Source: Monosporascus cannonballus (lineage: Eukaryota > Ascomycota > Sordariomycetes > Xylariales). Taken from it: a stretch of 64,000 nucleotides of DNA. Below, in pieces: positions 57,328-64,000 of this stretch (positions are counted from its first letter, which is position 1; every line of letters begins with the position of its first letter). The notes under the pieces were generated by a model. That model was given only the letters and a program-made list of their open reading frames with translations, was not told the DNA's origin and made no database searches. The stretch lies in assembly GCA_004154925.1 (NCBI GenBank), contig QJNS01000201.1:1-64000 (forward strand). The letters are read 5' to 3'. The translations under genes were made by a program, and so were the position numbers.

Positions 57328-57540
57328 TCACGTGCTGTCGATAAGTCCTTCTTTCCAGATTGGGGCAGCTCTCCGTCGATTAATCGGCTCTCCGTAGTAG
57401 GTGAAGAGGAGACGAAAGTAGGATCCTACGCCCAGGAGAGAGATAACGCCCACCAGCACGGTAATTATGATAAAGAAAGGTGAATACCAGTAAATGGAAT
57501 ACGGACTTGCTAGTCCTGGAAGCCCTTGCGTTAAAGGTTG
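57328..57540 (-). CDS. Exon encoding a single membrane span and basic tail
   Basis: The minus-strand frame has 70 codons between TAA (57541-57543) and TGA (57328-57330). It contains a strong hydrophobic span (FFIIITVLVGVISLLGVG) followed by YFRLLFTYYGEPINRRRAAP, a typical stop-transfer basic flank. There is no in-frame ATG, so the first exon is elsewhere; an ATG followed by GTAAGC at about 57640 is one candidate. GTGAGC at 57331-57326 is a good fungal splice donor just before the stop, suggesting the gene continues left. It is probably part of one multi-exon membrane-protein gene with 56469-57305. Confidence 0.4.
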   Translation of the reverse strand, partial: QPLTQGLPGLASPYSIYWYSPFFIIITVLVGVISLLGVGSYFRLLFTYYGEPINRRRAAPIWKEGLIDST

Positions 57541-57950
57541 TTAGATTAATTGTAATTATGTGTTGGATTGTGGGAAAGGAGATAAGATCGTAGGTGTAGG
57601 CCCAGCTGGGCTTTTTATGTCCTGCTCACCAAAGCTTACCGAGTCCATGCAAGGTTGCAAAGCTTTTAATACCCTACGTGCAAAGCTTACCTGTAATCTG
57701 CAGGAAATAGAGTTCACGGCGTAGCTCGGTCGGTGGCGCTGTTGCCATTTTAAGTGTTTGGATAAAGTATAACGTAGGTAGGTAGGACCCGGGGGTATAG
57801 TAGTACATAGTACTTGTTAGGGACCTGTACTTACGGTGTCGAGGCCGCTTAAAATGGCGCGACGCGCCAGCCAAAATCCGGCTGCTAGGAAACTATGTAA
57901 TAAATGTTTATATATGTAACGGGCTGCACCAGTGAGCACCTGAATAACGT
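57541..57950. other. GC-normal stretch, possible promoter side
   Basis: There is a TATAAA-like box (on the minus strand, ACATAAAAAG near 57612) upstream of the membrane exon. Short open frames on both strands are not convincing. Confidence 0.3.
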
Positions 57951-58150
57951 CTATCTCGTGTTTCTGTCAGACACCATGATGACTTCGCAGTCAACCAACA
58001 CCGATCTGACTCCAGTTAATGCATCGTATTTGTTTGCTTCTCTCGCTGGCGGCGATGCGTCCTTAGAGGTGCGGTTATGCTCCATAGGGATCTGTATGAG
58101 GCCAAGTTCAGGATTGTGGTCATGCTCAACAAGTGGAGAAGCGCTCAAAA
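57951..58150 (-). CDS. Possible 3' exon of unrecognised gene
   Basis: The minus-strand frame of 65 codons ends TAG at 57951. It reads SPLVEHDHNPELGLIQIPME and then KYDALTGVRSVLVDCEVIMV. There is no Met start, and a CTGAG/TTAG acceptor-like site lies just upstream. The plus-strand frame at 57904-58185 covers the same bases; I favour the minus strand by amino-acid composition only. Confidence 0.25.
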
Positions 58151-58775
58151 ATACTCAGAACTATATGCCCCACTCTAAGGATTGAGACAGAAGGTAAGGT
58201 TACCCTGCAGAGATTTGTATGGGAAAACGTTCAGGGGAAACTCAAGGTATGTCGCAGAAGATAGAATTTAACTATATTCGAGCTATGGAAGCCCAACAAC
58301 AGCTGGGGAAATTCAGGGCTATATATATATGTTAAAAAATGGCTTATTAAGCTTTATTATTCCATTATTAGTCAGTATTTTCCATTATTAATCAAATGGA
58401 AAATTTTGAAAGAGTTTGGAAGTTTTACGAATTCTTTTGTTATTTTCGCCACTTCGAATAAGAATAAACCCATTTTTCCGGAGTTAAAATCTCCGAATTC
58501 CTAAAGCTCTTTTTAAGGTATATATATGTATTTAAAAATATATATAGCTTATAAAATAAACATAAAAAGTGGTTCGATATATAACATTTATATCCATTTT
58601 AAAAAAGTATATAGGTAATTTAATATATATATTTATATTTATTATTTTAAAGAAATATAAACAATTCGATATATAATATTTACGTTTATTTATTATCGTT
58701 ATTTATCGTTATTAAATAATAAAATTTTTAAGGCAAAATATCTATTTCGTATATTATTATATATTAATAATATTA
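58151..58775. other. Transition from GC-normal to AT-rich sequence
   Basis: GC-normal up to about 58320, then TA-rich with several TATATATA runs. No gene and no recognised repeat. Confidence 0.5.
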
Positions 58776-58922
58776 TGTTACGACCCGACAAGCTCCGGTT
58801 TCAAGAAACGGTCAGGCAGGGAGTATACGGGCCACCTCCCGGGTCACGTGACTGTGATTACTGCCAAGCCAGTGATTATTAGGAATCAAAGGTAATCTCA
58901 AATAATTGTGATTATTATTAAC
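58776..58922 (+). mobile_element. Truncated C LTR, beta-like (C7)
   Basis: It starts TGTTACGACCCGACAAGC and includes TCACGTGA at 58844. It matches beta U3 up to ATTATTAAC. There it is interrupted by the start of element I (TGTCACGG at 58923). The downstream half is not seen in the window. Confidence 0.75.
58844..58851 (+). promoter_or_regulatory. TCACGTGA palindrome in truncated C LTR
   Basis: This is the fourth U3 with this palindrome at the same offset from the LTR start. Confidence 0.45.
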
Positions 58923-59110
58923 TGTCACGGCGCTGTACGTCTCTTGGGTTTCTGGAAGATATTCTGTTGTTGCACGAGAAAAAAAGAAAAGAGCTATCTA
59001 GTAAGCGCGTAACGCTTATATATATATAGCGAAACGGCGGCTTAAATAAGCCGCTTTGTTAATGCCGTAATAGTAACCCTTTTTTCTTAAAGTAATTGTC
59101 GTTAATTACA
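58923..59110 (+). repeat. Candidate LTR of element I (188 bp)
   Basis: It runs TGTCACGGCGCTG to GTTAATTACA, inside a C LTR. It contains TATATATATAG and short palindromes (GTAAGCGCGTAACGCTTA, GGCGGCTTAAATAAGCCGC). No partner copy is present, so the LTR status rests on the TG...CA ends, the position and the promoter-like content. Confidence 0.4.
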
Positions 59111-59167
59111 TAAAAAGAAAAAAGAAAAATATAAATATTTTTTCTGGATTCGAACCCTAATTAATTG

Positions 59168-59377
59168 GTGGCGTACTAGGTATCGTAAAACGTCGTGGCG
59201 TTAATATGGTATACGCGCAATATAGTTGAAATAAAGCCGCGCCAATAACCCGGTAGTAGAATATCGTATAAAAAAATACATAATGCCAGTTCCGGTACCG
59301 AAATGGTAATATCGTTATGCGGGATATTATTAACCCGATTAAATTTTGCTATATACCCGTTTTTACCGTTTTCGTAA
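59168..59377 (+). pseudogene. Coding-like patch in element I
   Basis: The plus-strand frame of 69 codons has stops only as TAG/TAA at Gln-compatible places. It reads NVVALIWYTRNIVEIKPR and then NASSGTEMVISLCGILLTRL. It is likely a RIP-hit ORF of the element. No domain recognised. Confidence 0.35.
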
Positions 59378-59796
59378 TATAAATACCAGATTTCCTTTTA
59401 ACTTTTGTTTTTTATTTTCCCATTATTTTTACGACACCTTTTTTTTCCTATTTTGCAATTTCTTTTCGTTACCGTAATAATGTTTTCCCGGCTTTATATT
59501 ACTTATATAACGCCCGTTTACGCAAAATGGTTATATATAATTTATTTTAAATATATTTTTTTAGTTATATTTCCGATATTAAAGAAATACTTTTTTTGTT
59601 ACCGTTTCGCGTTAGCAATAACGGCAAAATATATATTTTGTATTAAACGTTCAAAAATATATTAATTAATAAATTATATACGTTATGGTATTAACGTTAT
59701 ATTTACGGGATATTATTATTATGTTAAGTTTTCGATATATAACTGGCGGAAAGCGTTTAGGGCGATTTTCTAAATTTAAATACTTTTTTTTATTAG

Positions 59797-59994
59797 GTGG
59801 ATTTTTATTTCGACGTTAACCGTAACGACAACGACGAAACGATCCTTAACGACGACGGCGACGAGACGTATATATACCTTAACGGTTTTCGTCGGGAACT
59901 TTACCGAACGATACTTCGACTTTATACTGCCTTCGAAACGGCCAAAAAAACTTACTATATAACGTTCGGTATAACGGACGTAAAAAAAAATTAA
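59797..59994 (+). CDS. Small open frame in element I
   Basis: It is 65 codons, fully open, with an acidic start (NRNDNDETILNDDGDETYIY) then FRRELYRTILRLYTAFE, rich in CpG codons, which RIP spares. It could be a fragment of the element's protein. No homology can be claimed. Confidence 0.3.
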   Translation: MDFYFDVNRNDNDETILNDDGDETYIYLNGFRRELYRTILRLYTAFETAKKTYYITFGITDVKKN

Positions 59995-60844
59995 TATTAT
60001 CCCCTAATTATAATTACGCCTTTAATATTATATACAAAAAGGCAAAATCGATTATTCCGCGGAAGTCGCCGTCCGGCAAATTTTAATATAAGTTTATAAT
60101 CCCCGTTTTACAAATTATACCATAAATATATCAAAACGTATATTCCGTAATAACGCAATATTAATTTTATAATAATAAAATAATATTTAAATTACTACCT
60201 AAAAAAACGATTAAGTATTAATTAATCGTTAATAACGAAAAATATTATTTATAAATATTAATTAAATGCGTTTTTTATAATAAAATATATGTTATTATTT
60301 TCATAACTTTAGGTTCCGGTTAAGTAAACGTTAATATTATAACGTTCCTTTTATATTTTCATAATTTTTAATTATTACGTTATTATCGTAACGCTATATT
60401 TTTTCTTAAGGTTAAATTATTCCGTATTATGTAATCGTTATAATAACGTACCGTTATTTAACTATTAATTTTTTATAATTTGGTTATTTATAATATTAAA
60501 GAAATTAATATTTAATTTTATTAATTATAATATAATATAAGCTTTATTATAGCGTTATTGCGGCGTTAACTTAATAAAATAATTTTTTTATATACGTTTT
60601 ACTTTATTTCCCGTTATTATTTTAATAATACCCGATATTAATTAGGTAGCCCAGGTTTATTAGAATTATTTTTATAAAATTCGGCTATATTAAAGTTATA
60701 TCCCTTAAAATTCGTACCTGGTCCCCAGATAAGGCGGTATAATTGCGGCTATTTAACCTTATATTAGAAACTATATTTAATATTTCTAAAATTTAAGATT
60801 TTTTCAAAATGTTATTTGACGTCCTTTATATCGTCCGTATTTAT

Positions 60845-61050
60845 TGTAAGATAATAAACAGCTGTGAGCTAAGTGAGGTAATCTCCGACCAATCGTAAAG
60901 CAAATTCCAAGAAATGAGTATATTAGGTTATTTTTATCTAGCGTTTCTTATTAGCTGCCAAATGGTGGATTTATATTAGTAAGTAGGTCGGTGGCTGATT
61001 AATAGCTGGTCGGTTACTAGCCTTATCTTTATAAAGGTTGTATTTTTATA
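60845..61050 (-). repeat. 3' LTR of A3
   Basis: It matches the A consensus with moderate RIP, TGTAAGATAA to TATTTTTATA. Confidence 0.88.
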
Positions 61051-61739
61051 ATTATTTCTTTTTTTAAGCTGTTAGTCCTTAATAATATTATTATTAATTT
61101 GATATAACGTATTTCGCAGATTTGATTATATATGCTTATTAATAATTTACCGTTATATTATGTTATAAGTAATTGCCGTAATAATTAATGCGTATTATAT
61201 TATGTAATTAATTGTGTTCCGCCCAGTTTCTTATTATAATCTATTTTTAACCTTATTTTATTTACTTTTTTTTTCCTTTTCGCGCTTATATCTTTATTCC
61301 TTCTGCGTACGCGTTTCGTTTGGTCTCCCGTTTTTTTATTCTTATTTCGTCTTTTCCGTTTGTTTTGCGTATTATCTTTGTTCGCCATATTTTTTTCTCG
61401 TAAGGAATTCCAAGAAAAGTGGTATTTTGATATTAAGAAAAATTGGGATTTTTTCGAACGTTATTTTTTCGACGTCGATGATAAGATAAATATTAATCGT
61501 ATTACGGGCGGCAATAAGCCGTATTATTTACGTAATACAGCGTTATTTCGATTATCGTACGATTTACGTTCAGATTTTGGACGCCTTAAATTACGTCGTA
61601 ATTAATTATTATTATAAGATTTTTCGTACCATAAGTAATTATTTTTAATATTATTAATATTATTATTTGATTTCCGTTTAAATTCCGATCGTTTTTAAAG
61701 GTATTATTTAAACGGTTTTTTAATTTAATACCGATAATT

Positions 61740-62150
61740 AGGAGTTAATCGATAAACTTAAGAAAACTTATGCTGTAAGTACCTAATACGAACGTTCCGA
61801 CGTAATTGCGGTCGGTCGTCGATTCGACGTCTTTCGTAAGGCCGAACTTATTTTTAACGCGGTTATTATTAAGGAATATCATTTTTTAATATAACAAAGG
61901 TCGATTTCCGATTGTTCGTTATAGTTACGGAAATTTAATTTTAATGCCGTTTTATAGGTTTGCAAATTTAAGTTCTTTTTGTAAATATTACGGTTTTTTT
62001 CTTATTATTTTGCGATTAATTTCCGATTAAGTACAATTTTAAAATATCCCCATAAATAAAGTAACTTTCGAAAGCCGTTATGCAGGTATGCTTTTTGTTT
62101 ACGAATATTTTCTGCCCGTTTTCCGACATTTTGATAAAAGTTTGATATTT
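61740..62150 (-). pseudogene. Post-integrase ORF of A3
   Basis: This is the third copy of the frame at 9890-10300, with the same KTALKLN and TDRNYVGTFV-type stretches but a one-base loss near 61885 that shifts the frame. Confidence 0.45.
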
Positions 62151-63099
62151 ATTAATAATTATAATTAGAAAATGATTTTACCCGGTAAAATAATTACCAA
62201 ATTTAAGTATATTAAGCGCTTTAAGGATGGCGCCTTATTTCCGACTAATAATAAATTGTATTCCGGTTATTTATGCCTTATTTTTCGTAAAGAATAAAAC
62301 GTTTTTAAGTTTTTTTCGGGTTTTATATTTAGCAAATTTAATAAACGTACCCGTTTTTTGCTATTATATGTTTTCCGATTGTTTTCCGATATTCTTATGT
62401 TACTTTCTTTAATACGCCTATTAAAGGCTAATTAACATAAAGCTTAATAATTAAACGTAAAATCTTATTTTTGAAATAAAAATTTAATTTCTTTTTATAT
62501 TGCTTATAGGTTTCCGATCGGTATACGATAAGGTAATTATTTGCTAAAAGCTTAAAAGTAATTATATAATTAAGTAATATTTTAATATTAATATTTTAAT
62601 TTTATTTAAAAATATTTTTTGTAATTTTTATAATTATTAAGTAATTAAACTTTAATTAAGTTATTATTACTTTATGGTTTTTGGGTTATCTTATTTTTTA
62701 TATACGTATTTAACTTTTTTTTTGTAACGTTATAATATCTTAAGCGCATATTTAAGGTACTTTCGGGGTTTTTACGTATTGTATTCGGCGGGCTAGCTTT
62801 TTTATTTAATCAGATATTTACGTTGCCCCCGGTTATTTCGGTAACGGACGATATTTTTTATTTTTTATTTTCTTTATTTTTTTGTTAAATCCGGTAACGT
62901 TATTTAGACGTCGCCCGGTTTCCGGTTATATTACGGTTTTAATAAGGATATTGGAAATATATTATGTATTTATTAATATTTAATAAAAAGGATTATTTTA
63001 TATATTTATGAACTTATTTATTTTTTAATTATAACCCGGATATATATAAGTATAAATATTTTTATTTTTAAATTTAAAATTCTTAATTAATAAATTTAT

Positions 63100-64000
63100 T
63101 TATTGTTTTAATTAAAATTTTATAAGCGTATAATATTAATTATAATACTTCTTTTGAGCTGCCGTTATTTTTTTTAATATTCGTATATTACTTAATAAAT
63201 AACCATTACTTTTTCGAGGCGCTCCTTAATTTTTTATATTTATTTTTTTAAATTTCTGTAAAAGGCATTTTATTATTTTTAAATAATATTTATATAAGGT
63301 TTCGAATTGAAAACGGCCGTTAAATACGTTTTGCATATTATTATATCTAAATTCCGTATTTCGTAATAACTTTGTCCAGTTATTTTGATATTTATTAACG
63401 TAATTACGGAAGTAATGTTATAAAACTTAATAAATACGTTCCGTTTGTTTATTGGTTTACAGATAATAAGCAGTCGATATTTGCCGTTTTATTTTTTATT
63501 TTTTGTAAAATTCCGCCCAAAATTAATTCGTTAATAATTTATTTTATTATTAATAATTTTGGCTAACGTATTAAATTTATATTTAATTTTATTATAAAAT
63601 AATTAAGTTAATTTAATTACGGTTAAAGTTTTAATCGTAAAGATAAATAATTTTAATTTCGTAAAGCGGTCGACGATTACCAGGATTACGTCATATTTTA
63701 ACTTATTTAAACTTAGGTTTTTAAAAAGTCCCGTAATAAAATTTAACGAGATTTTGTAAAAAGGTTACTTAAATAACGGTAAGGGTTATAGCTATTTATA
63801 TAGTTTATGGCGTAACTTTATTATACCTTAATAATTTTGATATTATTTAATATATTTTTAAATATTATTCGCCATATTTTTCTAATAAAAATGTTTAATT
63901 AATAATTTTAACGGACGGATATATTTTATATATCTTATTTTAGGATTAATATGGTATTAAATAATTAATTATTGCCGTAAAACGTTTTATAACGAAATTA
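63100..64000 (-). pseudogene. Integrase remnant of A3
   Basis: Around 63600-63700 the minus strand again shows the VIVDRFTKLKLF region of the A integrase core, in better condition than in the truncated copy (GTCGACGATTACC reads back to the VIVDR segment, with the Asp kept). Confidence 0.6.

Larger units (their letters stand above)
59111..60844 (+). mobile_element. Interior of element I, unrecognised
   Basis: This is AT-rich sequence with CpG-rich coding-like patches. No LTR partner was found before the A element at 60845. Nothing identifies its class. Confidence 0.35.
60845..64000 (-). mobile_element. Family-A element A3, partial at window end
   Basis: The 3' LTR at 60845-61050 (206 bp) is followed by the left part of an A interior that aligns with 2642-2974 plus 4491-8000 and with 9223-12200. 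Pol is on the minus strand. It continues past the window end, so the target duplication cannot be checked (left side tttat, 60840-60844). Confidence 0.88.

Noticed and set aside
59146..59156. GGATTCGAACC, a tRNA B-box or primer-binding-site look-alike near the I LTR
   Set aside because: Flanking bases do not fold into a T-arm or tRNA, and it is 34 bp from the LTR end and lacks acceptor-stem sequence.
61200..61605. Overlapping frames on both strands in the A 3' region (a Lys/Arg-rich minus-strand frame and plus-strand frames)
   Set aside because: The basic minus-strand frame is what a long pyrimidine-rich plus strand gives, and the plus-strand frame is not kept in the two sister copies because of indels.

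Overview
The window looks like a repeat graveyard from a filamentous ascomycete (Pezizomycotina). Three AT-rich blocks (about 1362-43425, 44767-55739 and 58321-64000) alternate with short GC-normal islands (1-1361, 43426-44766, 55740-58320). The AT-rich blocks carry the signature of repeat-induced point mutation (RIP). CpA is turned into TpA while CpG survives. Reading frames are broken almost only by TAA/TAG at former CAA/CAG or TGG codons. Zinc-finger Cys and His codons have become Tyr. No rRNA, tRNA, CRISPR or bacterial-type feature was seen. The species cannot be named from this sequence.

Block 1 (1362-43425) began as a single Fot1/pogo-like DNA transposon of about 1.9 kb. It has inverted ends, a TA duplication, and a DD35D transposase on the minus strand. 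Into it went family C, a Ty3/gypsy element at 1915-41670 (target duplication attaa). Into C went family A (gypsy, 2435-23588, duplication atttt), a gag-only element B, full-length C copies C1 (13231-20415, gaaag) and C3 (30838-38235, catta), part of a further C copy (C2), and solo LTRs of families A, C, D, E, F and H. Most boundaries were fixed by exact 5-bp target duplications, so the insertion order can be read directly.

Block 2 (44767-55739) is gypsy-like element L with 204-bp LTRs. It carries a solo C LTR and a full-length gypsy element J (49112-55025), which itself holds a solo H LTR. Block 3 holds a truncated C LTR, an LTR-like element I with unrecognised reading frames, and the 3' half of another A element running off the window.

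The GC-normal islands hold small unrecognised reading frames, mostly fragmentary. The clearest are on the minus strand at 44133-44441 (coiled coil plus a membrane segment), 56469-57009 and 57328-57540.

The most interesting signals are these. (1) Every C element carries, antisense to pol and beside its 3' LTR, a reading frame of about 180 codons with a Cx2Cx6Cx8Cx2Cx6C zinc-cluster-like pattern; L also has an antisense 3' frame. (2) C LTRs keep a constant R/U5 half, but the U3 half after a fixed TCACGTGA palindrome is exchanged for unrelated short-repeat arrays. (3) The arrangement LTR-full-LTR-partial-LTR, with the partial copy starting in the reverse transcriptase, occurs independently in A and C. 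(4) B is a gag-only LTR element.
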